19,193 nt of DNA, taken from assembly GCA_900763685.1 (NCBI GenBank), contig CAAFLF010000034.1, positions 1 to 19,193 of the forward strand. The letters run 5' to 3'. Both the position numbers and the translations under genes were made by a program. Positions within the stretch are counted from its first letter, which is position 1. Each line of letters starts with the position of its first letter. Positions 13,398-19,193 of this stretch are shown here, in pieces. The notes beneath the pieces are model-generated. The model saw only the letters and a list, made by a program, of their open reading frames with translations, was not told the DNA's origin and made no database searches. This stretch comes from an uncultured Oscillospiraceae bacterium. GTDB lineage: Bacteria > Bacillota > Clostridia > Oscillospirales > Oscillospiraceae.

Positions 13398-13805
13398 TCA
13401 AAAACTAGCCTGGAAGCCGAACCAATTTCCCTCGATGTGCCAGGTCTCGCCGTGGTTGCCGCCCTGGGCCTGCCAGGCCCAGCGGCCGGGGGCGGTCTCC
13501 TCCAGGGGGATCTCCGTATTCTGAAAGGCCAGGGGCACACCGTCCGGGGAGTAGTAGCAGCCGGAGTAGCCGCCCGGTCCCGCCGTGAGGAGAAGCTCCA
13601 GCATGGGGTGCTCCCCGGGCCATTCGTTGACATACCGCTCCCCCCGTTCCGGGATGACGCCGTCCCGCTGCCAGGACTCCGCGATCTCCGCCCCGTACTG
13701 CCGGACGAAGCGCTCCGCCCGCCGCTCACTGCCGCCCCGGAGCCACAGGGCTGCCAACAGCAGCAGCGCCAGGGTCAGGGGCACCGATTTCCAGCTTTTT
13801 CGCAT
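13398..13805 (-). CDS. N-terminally anchored extracellular protein of unknown function
   Basis: A 135-residue protein. A basic start and one hydrophobic helix (SVPLTLALLLLAALWLRGG, about residues 7-25) suggest an uncleaved signal anchor. The outer part reads AERFVRQYGAEIAESWQRDG and ends with CYYSPDGVPLAFQNTEIPLEE and GGNHGETWHIEGNWFGFQASF. From memory the same ending, YYSPDdvP…GdNHG…NWfyfeaSF, occurs in proteins encoded next to DUF4153/DUF4173 genes in other Clostridia, which fits its place here. The start at 13805 follows AAGGGAG; the upstream extension reads into the previous gene. Function unknown. Confidence 0.78.
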   Translation of the reverse strand: MRKSWKSVPLTLALLLLAALWLRGGSERRAERFVRQYGAEIAESWQRDGVIPERGERYVNEWPGEHPMLELLLTAGPGGYSGCYYSPDGVPLAFQNTEIPLEETAPGRWAWQAQGGNHGETWHIEGNWFGFQASF

Positions 13806-13816
13806 CTTGTCTCCCT

Positions 13817-15322
13817 TCACTCCGTCCCGCCCCGGGAAGCCAGATACGCCGAGAGGTTCCAGCTCTCCCAGGCGGCGCACTCCGCCGCCGCCTGGGCCCG
13901 CCGCTCCCCGATGAGCCCGCCCAGCCGCCGGAAGCCGCCGGCCCCGTCCCGGACCACCCGGTCGGCGTCGGCGTCCAGATAGCCCAGGGCGTCGTAGGAG
14001 AGCTCATAGAGTAGATACTCCACGTCCCCGCCGCCCCGGCGGACCTGATCCCGGGCCACAATACTGTCAATGGGCAGGTAAGCCACCAGCAGCCACGCCG
14101 CCAGGAGGAACGGGAAGGCCAGGCGGCAGAAGCTCCGCTCCGGCTTCGCCAGCTTCCCGGCGGCGAAGGCGAAGAGCGCCGCCATCACCGCCATGCCCCA
14201 GTAGGTCATGCAGCGCTTGAAGCTGAGGCCGTAGGCACTGACATAGAGGCTCATCCGCCAGGCGGCGCTGCCGAGCAGCAGGAAGCTCTCCGCCGCCAGG
14301 ACCGCCGCCGCCAGGCGGATGGCCCCGAAGCCCCGCTTCCGCTTCGTCCAGGTGACGGCCCCCAGCAGCACGCTGAGGTTCACCACCGTCACCCGGACCA
14401 TCTGGAAAAATCCGCTCCGGGCCCAGTCCGCGTAGCTGAGGCCCCGGCTGGCAAGGTACGCCGGTCCGCCGAAGAGCCCCGCCGACTGCACCCCCAGAAA
14501 AAGGGCGTAGAGCCCATCCAGGGCCGCGAGACTCACCAGCAGCACCACCGGCGGCAGCCAGGGCGCGTGCTCCGCCGCGGTCTTCCCCTCCCGGGGATGG
14601 GCCAGCCGCCAGAGGAGGGAGCAGGCGAAGGGCGTCAGCACAAGACCGATGGCCAGGGCCTGGGGGAAGCGGAGCTCCGGCAGCTCCCAGGTGAAAAGGG
14701 CCCCCATCTCGTGGGCGAAGAGGGCGTCCGCCCGCAGCAGGGCCGGGACCAGGAGGGCCAGCAGCGCCAGCGCCCCGGCGCAGCCGAAGAGGACGCCCGC
14801 CGCCTTCCTCCCGTCCCAGCGCCGGCTCCGGAAGCTCCCCAGGGTCAGAAAGCCCGCCCGCAGGTCCCCGAAAAGCCCGGAGAGGATCAGGCAGAGCCGC
14901 TCCCGTAACATGGCGGGCCGCCGCCAGGGGAGCCTGGCCTCCCCCGAGTAGCCCGCGGCGTGGAGGGGCAGCAGGATGGCCAGGGCCCCGAAGTTCCAGA
15001 GCCGGAAGTACCACCCGGAGCCCAGGGCGTACCAGAGCCCCAGGAGGATGTTGGCCGTCAGCAGCCACTTGCCGCTGCCCGCCGTCAGCCGTCCCCAGCC
15101 CAGGCGCAGGCCCAGCAGAGCGTACCAGGCCAGCACCGTCACCGTGACCCCCAGGCCCAGGCCGTGGAGCAGGAAGCTGTCCGCCGCCAGCGTACAGACC
15201 GCCAACGTCAGGGGCAGCAGGAGCCGGTCCCGGCCCGTGATGTCGTATTTTTTCACCGAGAACGCCGGATTTTGGGCGCACTGACCCGGCCCTGCCGCCG
15301 GCAGAGCAAATTTCTCGTCCAT
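13817..15322 (-). CDS. DUF4153/DUF4173-type polytopic membrane protein
   Basis: A 501-residue membrane protein with roughly a dozen hydrophobic helices from about residue 33 to 417. Recognisable family elements are YADWARSGFFQMVRVTVVNLSVLL in the middle and, after the last helix, DSIVARDQVRRGGGDVEYLLYELSYDALGYL. This matches the 'arGFfqL..v…NL' and '…iARyNv…lDvdYL..LS.DA…L' patterns of DUF4153/DUF4173 proteins as I remember them. No enzymatic role is established. The start at 15322 follows AAGGAGA. It is separated from the upstream regulator gene by 50 bp containing a small hairpin, and is 11 bp ahead of the anchored-protein gene. Confidence 0.82.
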   Translation of the reverse strand: MDEKFALPAAGPGQCAQNPAFSVKKYDITGRDRLLLPLTLAVCTLAADSFLLHGLGLGVTVTVLAWYALLGLRLGWGRLTAGSGKWLLTANILLGLWYALGSGWYFRLWNFGALAILLPLHAAGYSGEARLPWRRPAMLRERLCLILSGLFGDLRAGFLTLGSFRSRRWDGRKAAGVLFGCAGALALLALLVPALLRADALFAHEMGALFTWELPELRFPQALAIGLVLTPFACSLLWRLAHPREGKTAAEHAPWLPPVVLLVSLAALDGLYALFLGVQSAGLFGGPAYLASRGLSYADWARSGFFQMVRVTVVNLSVLLGAVTWTKRKRGFGAIRLAAAVLAAESFLLLGSAAWRMSLYVSAYGLSFKRCMTYWGMAVMAALFAFAAGKLAKPERSFCRLAFPFLLAAWLLVAYLPIDSIVARDQVRRGGGDVEYLLYELSYDALGYLDADADRVVRDGAGGFRRLGGLIGERRAQAAAECAAWESWNLSAYLASRGGTE

Positions 15323-15342
15323 CTTCGATTCTCCTTTTCCAA

Positions 15343-15363
15343 CTGTCCCTCAGCCAGGGACAG
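15343..15363 (-). other. Intergenic hairpin inside the operon
   Basis: CTGTCCCT (15343-15350) pairs with AGGGACAG (15356-15363) around a five-base loop, between the XRE regulator and the DUF4153-type gene. It has no T-run, so it is more likely an RNA-stability or processing element than a terminator. Confidence 0.4.
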
Positions 15364-15372
15364 GTCCTGTGG

Positions 15373-15585
15373 TTACTTCTCCTCCGGGACGTAGACCAGG
15401 ATGTCTCCCGGCTGGCAGTCCAGGGCGGCGCAGATGGCCTCCAGGGTAGAAAAGCGCACCGCCTTGGCCTTGTTGTTCTTCAGGATGCTGAGGTTGGCCA
15501 GGGTGATGTCCACCCGCTCCGAGAGCTGGGAGAGGGTCATCTTCCGCTGGGCCATCACCACGTCGAGATTTACCATAATTGCCAT
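15373..15585 (-). CDS. Small XRE/Cro-family helix-turn-helix regulator (YozG-like)
   Basis: A 70-residue protein that is almost only a helix-turn-helix: MTLSQLSERVDITLANLSILKNNKAKAVRFSTLEAICAALDCQPGDILVYVPE. Such YozG-like regulators are very often encoded beside DUF2975 proteins in Firmicutes, as here. The start at 15585 follows GGGAGGG; an ATG three codons later is possible. It sits 13 bp behind the DUF2975 gene. It is the natural candidate to bind the repeated TTATCGTTTKTCAAT site over the operon promoter. Confidence 0.92.
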   Translation of the reverse strand: MAIMVNLDVVMAQRKMTLSQLSERVDITLANLSILKNNKAKAVRFSTLEAICAALDCQPGDILVYVPEEK

Positions 15586-15598
15586 GCTCCGCCCTCCC

Positions 15599-16183
15599 TC
15601 AGATGGTCAGGTCGTTCTCCGCCTTCAGCTCCGCCGCCTGGCGGAAGAGGGCGGACATCACCAGGCACAAAAGCCCGAACATGGCGAAGAGCGGCACGAA
15701 GAGGGTGTTGTAGCTGGCCAGCGGACGGAGGGACGCATAGTAGAGCATACAGAAGGTCACCCGGATCAGTGCCGCGCCGGAGATGAGAAAACCGCAGAGC
15801 GCCGCCCGGCGCAGGGCCACGGCGTTCTCCACAGAGAACGGCTCCTCCCGGAGGATGCTGTCCAGCACCTTCCCGGCCTGCCGGAGGATCACAGCCGTGC
15901 AGACACCGGAGACCAGCAGGAAGAGTGTCAGCATCGCCTGATAGGCCTCCTGCCACACCCAGACCCAAGCCAGCAGACTGCTCGCAACCCCCGCTGCCAC
16001 AATATCGTCCTCTCCCGGATGGAAGATCCCGTTCAGGTAGTTCAGCATACTGTCCGGCAGGCTGGTCCCGCCCGACATCACCGCCACCGGCACCAGGTAA
16101 AGAATCACAAGGTTGCAAATCAGGGCGACGGTCACCAATCCCCGCAGCACACCCGCCAGCCGTTTTATAGAATGCGTTCTCAT
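15599..16183 (-). CDS. DUF2975-family membrane protein
   Basis: A 194-residue protein with four hydrophobic segments: VLRGLVTVALICNLVILYLVP (about 12-32), WVWQEAYQAMLTLFLLVSGVC (about 73-93), LCGFLISGAALIRVTFCMLYY, and TLFVPLFAMFGLLCLVMSALF. Between helices 2 and 3 lies a cytoplasmic stretch with VLDSILREEPFSVENAVALRRAA; the 'gepFs.eN...lr' signature is diagnostic for DUF2975. The tail AAELKAENDLTI is also typical. Its function is unknown, and it usually travels with a small XRE regulator. The start at 16183 follows GGGAGGA and overlaps the upstream stop (ATGA), so translation is coupled. Confidence 0.92.
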   Translation of the reverse strand: MRTHSIKRLAGVLRGLVTVALICNLVILYLVPVAVMSGGTSLPDSMLNYLNGIFHPGEDDIVAAGVASSLLAWVWVWQEAYQAMLTLFLLVSGVCTAVILRQAGKVLDSILREEPFSVENAVALRRAALCGFLISGAALIRVTFCMLYYASLRPLASYNTLFVPLFAMFGLLCLVMSALFRQAAELKAENDLTI

Positions 16184-16446
16184 TCCTCGTTCCTCCCTGT
16201 CTCCCGCAGTTTCCGCCGGGCCCGCCAGAGGAGCACGGCGGCGCAGACGCCCAGCGCCCACCAAAGCAGAATGCTTGCCGCTCCCCTGGGGTCCTGCCAG
16301 ACCAGGCTCCGGTCCCAGAGCATCTCCTGATAGAAAAGCGGGTCCACATAGCGCTGCCGCGCCAGCACCGGCGCCAGCGGCAGACTCAGAAGATCCAGTA
16401 CCAGCGCCGCCGTTGCCAGCCCGCGCAGACGTTTCCGTCGCTTCAT
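16180..16446 (-). CDS. Small two-helix membrane protein, first gene of the operon
   Basis: An 88-residue protein with helices at about residues 9-29 (GLATAALVLDLLSLPLAPVLA) and 56-74 (AASILLWWALGVCAAVLLW), and basic residues at both ends (MKRRKRLR, RARRKLRETGR). I recognise no family; the architecture looks like a shortened relative of its DUF2975 neighbour, but sequence likeness is weak. The start at 16446 follows GGGAGGA; an upstream ATG at 16500 would place the start above the predicted transcription start. It overlaps the DUF2975 gene by 4 bp. Confidence 0.75.
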   Translation of the reverse strand: MKRRKRLRGLATAALVLDLLSLPLAPVLARQRYVDPLFYQEMLWDRSLVWQDPRGAASILLWWALGVCAAVLLWRARRKLRETGRNEE

Positions 16447-16490
16447 GGTGTCCTCCCTCCGGAAGGGGTTTCCTTCCCTGTCGTGCCCCC

Positions 16491-16541
16491 ATGCTACCAT
16501 AGGGCTTATCGTTTGTCAATCATGATTTATCGTTTTTCAAT
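16491..16541 (-). promoter_or_regulatory. Promoter and putative operator of the DUF2975-XRE operon
   Basis: On the minus strand TTGACA (16519-16514), 17 bp, TAGCAT (16496-16491), with TGG extended -10. Plus-strand repeats TTATCGTTTGTCAAT (16506-16520) and TTATCGTTTTTCAAT (16527-16541) are 21 bp apart, two helical turns. One covers the -35 and the other lies upstream. Each is a partial dyad of the form TTATCG-N5-CAAT. The layout suggests repression by a dimer pair, most simply the operon's own XRE protein. Confidence 0.75.
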
Positions 16542-16574
16542 AAATCTTGATCGACGATGCTCTTCCCATCGCCG

Positions 16575-16660
16575 AAAAAAGGGAAGCGGGGCGTCCCATC
16601 GGACGCCCCGCTTCCCCGGTTGAGAAAGGAGAGGAAAAATGTCTAACAGCTTCTTGCTGT
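16575..16660 (-). ncRNA. Candidate small RNA of about 85 nt
   Basis: There is no protein gene on the minus strand between 16870 and 16447, yet a strong minus-strand terminator stands here. GGGAAGCGGGGCGTCC (16581-16596) pairs with 16601-16616, four-base loop, followed by T6 (16580-16575). Upstream at 16693-16688 is TTGACT, 17 bp, then TACGGT (16670-16665) with an extended TGC. The RNA would begin with hairpin ACAGC-AAGAA-GCTGT (16660-16646), carry a single-stranded TTTTTCCTCTCCTTTCTC segment complementary to ribosome sites, and end in the terminator. This is the usual layout of trans-acting Firmicute sRNAs. Confidence 0.6.
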
Positions 16661-16664
16661 CTCT

Positions 16665-16693
16665 ACCGTAGCAAGTCCGCCGGGGAAAGTCAA
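16665..16693 (-). promoter_or_regulatory. Promoter of the candidate small RNA
   Basis: TTGACT (16693-16688) and TACGGT (16670-16665) on the minus strand, 17 bp apart, with TGC giving an extended -10. The -35 is good, the -10 only moderate. Confidence 0.55.
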
Positions 16694-16786
16694 CTGCCCG
16701 CCGCCAAGGTTCACAGTTTCTTTACACCGCCGTCACGGCCTCTTCACAGATGGACGGCGGGGGCGGATTTTGTCACTATTTGTTGC

Positions 16787-16814
16787 TTCTTTTTCCCGGG
16801 AAACCTGCTATAAT
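16787..16814 (+). promoter_or_regulatory. Promoter of the deacetylase-like lipoprotein gene
   Basis: TATAAT (16809-16814) with TGC extended -10. A weak -35 is TTCTTT (16787-16792, 16-bp spacer) or TTGCTT (16783-16788, 20-bp spacer). The perfect palindrome TTTCCCGGGAAA (16792-16803) fills the spacer. The start would be near 16821, about 50 nt before the ATG. Confidence 0.7.
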
Positions 16815-16872
16815 GGAGGCAACATAAAATCCGACCCGTTTCGGCATATCACACCAACAAAGGAGACTCACC

Positions 16873-18123
16873 ATGCGAAGATTCCTCACCTTCCTCCTGG
16901 CGGCAGCCATGCTGCTGAGCCTGGCCGCCTGCGGCAAGGGCGGCGATCCCTCCGCCTCCGGCGGCGCGGGCAGCGCCGGCAGCGCCGCCTCCACCTCTCA
17001 GGAAGACCCCAACACCACCCCGGAACCCGAGCCCTACGTCATCTCCGATCCCAAGGTGATGCCCGAGGGCGGCAGCAAGGACGGCGTCACCTACGTCGCC
17101 TGGAACGACATCGTGGAGCACCTCTTCTTCCACCCGGTGGTGGCCTATCCCGAGCTGGCCTTTGACGGCGACAGCCAGGCCAACGGCATCGACGACTGGA
17201 TGGTCACGGTGGACGAGTACAACAAGATCCTCCAGAGCGTCTACGACAACGGCTACATCCTGGTGGACATCAACGACGTCTGGAGCGAGACCACCGGCGA
17301 GGACGGCCAGCCCAAGATGGTCCGCAACACCCTCTACATCCCGGAGGGCAAGAAGCCCCTCATCCTCTCCTACGACGATGTCAACTACTATGACTATATG
17401 CTCAAGGACGGCTTCACCTACAAGCTCATCCTTGGAGACGACGGCCTCCTCTGGAGCTGGGGCAAGGACCCCCAGGGCAACGAGGTGGTCTCTCAGGACC
17501 TGGACGCCCTGACCATCCTGGATAAGTTCGTCCGCCAGCATCCGGACTTCTCCCCCTTCGGCGCCAAGGGCAGCCTGAGCCTCACCGGCTACCAGGGCAT
17601 CCTGGGCTACCGCACCAATACCGACACCAAGGACTGGGACGACGCCAAGGAGGCCAACCGCCAGCGGGAGCGGGAAGCCGTGAAGCCCATCATCGCCGAG
17701 CTCAAGCGCACCGGCTGGACCTTCGGCAGCCACACCTGGGGCCACATCAACCTCTCCAACCACTCCGTGGAGAGCGTGCGGGAGGACACCCAGCGCTGGC
17801 TGGATGAGGTGGGCAGCCTCGTTGGCCCCACCACCATCCTCTACTATCCCCATGGCGCCCGGCCCGACGGCGACGACTGGAAGACCACCGGTCCCGTCTT
17901 CCAGTACCTCCAGAGCCAGGGCTTCCGGGTCTTCGCCTCTGTGGGCATCGAGAGCTTCAGCTACATCAAGAAGGACATCTGCGCCGTCATCTGCGACCGC
18001 CTGCACCCGGACGGCACCACCCTCCGCTCCGCCAGCTGCCTGCAGCGGTACATGAAGTTCTATGACGCCCGGCAGGTCATCGACCTCTCCGTCCGTCCCC
18101 AGCGGGAGGTGGGCTGGCAGTAA
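16873..18123 (+). CDS. Polysaccharide deacetylase-fold lipoprotein
   Basis: A 416-residue exported protein. A lipobox (LSLAAC, Cys20) ends the signal peptide, followed by a Gly/Ser/Ala linker to about residue 50. The catalytic fold shows NodB-like motifs: LILSYDDV with D168/D169, FGSHTWGH with H287 and H291 as HxxxH, and YYPHGARPD for motif 3. It would act on a cell-surface glycan outside the membrane, probably removing N-acetyl groups; the substrate is not evident. Motifs 1 and 2 are about 115 residues apart, more than in compact NodB enzymes, so an inserted segment is present. The start at 16873 follows AAAGGAG. A small anchored protein and cytidine deaminase follow. Confidence 0.88.
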   Translation: MRRFLTFLLAAAMLLSLAACGKGGDPSASGGAGSAGSAASTSQEDPNTTPEPEPYVISDPKVMPEGGSKDGVTYVAWNDIVEHLFFHPVVAYPELAFDGDSQANGIDDWMVTVDEYNKILQSVYDNGYILVDINDVWSETTGEDGQPKMVRNTLYIPEGKKPLILSYDDVNYYDYMLKDGFTYKLILGDDGLLWSWGKDPQGNEVVSQDLDALTILDKFVRQHPDFSPFGAKGSLSLTGYQGILGYRTNTDTKDWDDAKEANRQREREAVKPIIAELKRTGWTFGSHTWGHINLSNHSVESVREDTQRWLDEVGSLVGPTTILYYPHGARPDGDDWKTTGPVFQYLQSQGFRVFASVGIESFSYIKKDICAVICDRLHPDGTTLRSASCLQRYMKFYDARQVIDLSVRPQREVGWQ

Positions 18124-18174
18124 GCCCGCCCCCGGGACCCCTCTCCACCCGCCAACGAACGAAAGGAGCCGCCC

Positions 18175-18495
18175 ATGAGTGAGAAAGCCCGTTCCCTTAC
18201 CGCCCTGGCGCTGATCGCCGCCATGCTCCTCGCCCTCTTCGCCCTGCTGCCCCACGGCATCCCGGAGAAGAGCCGGGTGGCCCGCTGGAGCGATGCCGCC
18301 GCCACGGACTATCTCTCCGGCCACCTGGCGGAGAATCTGAAAGCCGCCTGGGGCATGCCGGACGGCATGTTCTCCGGCCTTTTCGGCGAGTGGTGGTATG
18401 AGGGGGACACCCAGATCACCGTTTTCTACCAGAACTCCCCCGAGGCCCCGGAACCCGTCATCCGGGAGGTCTCCGTCCAGCCCCGGGAACCCTGA
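18175..18495 (+). CDS. Small N-terminally anchored protein
   Basis: A 106-residue protein with one hydrophobic helix near the start (SLTALALIAAMLLALFALLP, about 7-26), then an outer part containing ARWSDAAATDYLSGHLAENLKAAW and a short beta-like end (WWYEGDTQITVFYQNSP). No family is recognised. AAAGGAG precedes the ATG. It lies 51 bp after the deacetylase-like lipoprotein and 19 bp before cdd, so the three are probably one transcript. It may be a partner of the lipoprotein at the cell surface. Confidence 0.72.
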   Translation: MSEKARSLTALALIAAMLLALFALLPHGIPEKSRVARWSDAAATDYLSGHLAENLKAAWGMPDGMFSGLFGEWWYEGDTQITVFYQNSPEAPEPVIREVSVQPREP

Positions 18496-18514
18496 ACCTG
18501 AAAGGAGTGTCATC

Positions 18515-18919
18515 ATGGAACTGGAAGCCCTGAAAGCCCTGGCCGTCTCCATGCTGGAGAAGGCCTACTGCCCCTACTCCCACTTCCCGGTGGGCGCGGC
18601 GCTGGAGTGCGCCGATGGCTCGGTCTACACCGGCTGCAACGTGGAGAACGCCGTCTACCCCGCCGGCATCTGCGCTGAGCGCAACGCCATCTTCCACGCC
18701 GTGGCGGAGGGCCACACCCACGACCTCGTCCGCCTGGTCATCGCTGGGCGCAGCGAGGATTTCTGCGTCCCCTGCGGCATCTGCCGCCAAGTGATGCAGG
18801 AGTTCGCCCCGGACCTCACCGTCATCTGCCTGAATGGCAAAGGCGAGGCCAAAACCTTCGCCCTGAAGGAGCTGCTGCCCTACGGCTTCGACAACCGCTG
18901 GCTCCCGGAAGAGAAGTAA
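18515..18919 (+). CDS. cdd: Cytidine deaminase
   Basis: A 134-residue homotetrameric-type cytidine deaminase, which converts cytidine and deoxycytidine to uridine forms for pyrimidine salvage. The substrate motif GCNVENA is at about 40-46. The zinc and catalytic residues are CAERNA (C53, E55) and PCGICRQ (C87, C90). YCPYSHFPVGAAL near the start is also typical. The start at 18515 follows AAAGGAG; the frame is open upstream only because it overlaps the preceding gene's DNA. A strong terminator follows at once. Confidence 0.97.
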   Translation: MELEALKALAVSMLEKAYCPYSHFPVGAALECADGSVYTGCNVENAVYPAGICAERNAIFHAVAEGHTHDLVRLVIAGRSEDFCVPCGICRQVMQEFAPDLTVICLNGKGEAKTFALKELLPYGFDNRWLPEEK

Positions 18920-18922
18920 ACC

Positions 18923-18955
18923 AAAAAAGAGACGCCCCCCGGGCGTCTCTTTTTT
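18923..18955. terminator. Terminator after cdd
   Basis: GAGACGCCC (18929-18937) pairs with GGGCGTCTC (18941-18949), flanked by A6 and T6, so it can act in both directions. Confidence 0.93.
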
Positions 18956-18965
18956 ATCCTCCCCC

Positions 18966-19043
18966 GTAGGGTACGACGACCTGACTGACGCCCCAAATTT
19001 CGGCACGAAATTTGGTCGGCGGAAGCCATGCCCTAGGTACGGC
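18966..19043. repeat. Palindromic repeat module, copy 2
   Basis: Direct-orientation copy of 12881-12958. The core is CCAAATTTCG (18993-19002), spacer GCA, CGAAATTTGG (19006-19015). The stem arms are identical to copy 1 while flanking bases differ at several sites. It begins ten bases after the cdd terminator. Confidence 0.88.
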
Positions 19044-19054
19044 GTGCCGAAACC

Positions 19055-19193
19055 CGGTTGACCAACCGGGGGTGCCGGGGAAGCCCGGCCACTTTCCACC
19101 CCCATTTTCTTTTTGGTGGGCCCCAAAAAGACTACGCCCGCAGGCGTGTGCCGGAGGCAACCGCCGCGTAGCGGCGGCACTTAGCCGGAGGTA
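19055..19193. repeat. Multi-hairpin repeat element, copy 2 (runs off the window)
   Basis: CGGTTGACCAACCGGGGG (19055-19072), a GCCGGG-GAAG-CCCGGC hairpin and CTTTCCACCCCCA (19092-19104) are in the same orientation as copy 1. From 19109 a CTTTTTGG/CCAAAAAG hairpin and the 70-base stretch to the window end are in inverted orientation relative to copy 1. The element probably continues beyond 19193. Confidence 0.85.

Noticed and set aside
15343..15363. A terminator between the XRE regulator and the DUF4153-type gene
   Set aside because: The stem is only 8 bp with no T-run and the downstream gene has no promoter of its own that I can see, so read-through is more likely.
16639..16671. A ten-codon plus-strand frame (MSNSFLLSLP) after an AAAGGAGA site, which could be a leader peptide
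   Set aside because: No plus-strand promoter precedes it, and the apparent ribosome site is the complement of the C/U-rich part of the candidate minus-strand RNA. The RNA reading has both a promoter and a terminator.
16849..18552. A 567-codon minus-strand frame over the deacetylase-like gene
   Set aside because: Same codon-bias shadow, rich in Gly/Ala/Val/Asp, with no domain pattern.

Overview
The window is GC-rich chromosomal DNA of a spore-forming Firmicute. The best guess is Clostridia of the Oscillospiraceae type (Flavonifractor, Oscillibacter or Pseudoflavonifractor relatives). This rests on AAGGAGG-type ribosome sites, TTGACA/TATAAT promoters with extended TGn -10 elements, a YaaH/SleL-like spore glycosidase, a 450-residue glutamate dehydrogenase very like the Clostridium symbiosum enzyme as I remember it, a YerC/YecD regulator and a DUF2975/XRE pair. 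No taxonomic search was possible.

Layout. Positions 1-138 hold a broken junction: the 3' end of an unidentified, less GC-rich reading frame runs into a tRNA-Val(UAC) gene that has lost its 3' third. Positions 172-2302 hold a minus-strand operon, yerC-like regulator, methyltransferase, hslO, with a perfect tRNA promoter behind it. A lone plus-strand DUF3298-like gene follows (2427-3128) and converges on a minus-strand set: BrkB/YihY membrane protein, M29 aminopeptidase, gamma carbonic anhydrase-like protein (5865 down to 3157). A phosphoribosyltransferase (minus) and glutamate dehydrogenase (plus) diverge around 6600-6880. Then come a small conserved-looking protein coupled to a YfcE phosphodiesterase, an ECF sigma factor coupled to a membrane-anchored partner, and the LysM-GH18 spore enzyme.

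From 12363 to about 13020 there is no credible gene. The stretch is a mosaic of repeat modules and hairpins, and several modules recur at 18966-19193. Comparing the copies shows sequence change concentrated in loops and two stems that change with pairing preserved, so secondary structure is apparently what is kept. From 16446 down to 13080 lies a minus-strand operon of six genes: small membrane protein, DUF2975, XRE regulator, DUF4153/4173 membrane protein, anchored extracellular protein, small membrane protein. Two 15-bp repeats 21 bp apart overlap its promoter.

Upstream, on the same strand, a promoter and a strong terminator only about 85 nt apart with no gene between them predict a small RNA with a C/U-rich, anti-Shine-Dalgarno-like segment. 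The window closes with a plus-strand lipoprotein of the polysaccharide deacetylase fold, a small anchored protein and cytidine deaminase.

Most protein-coding content is ordinary housekeeping. The points most worth following are the covarying hairpin repeats, the candidate small RNA, a recurring GGGAA box 5-7 bp upstream of the -10 in several promoters, and the interrupted tRNA.
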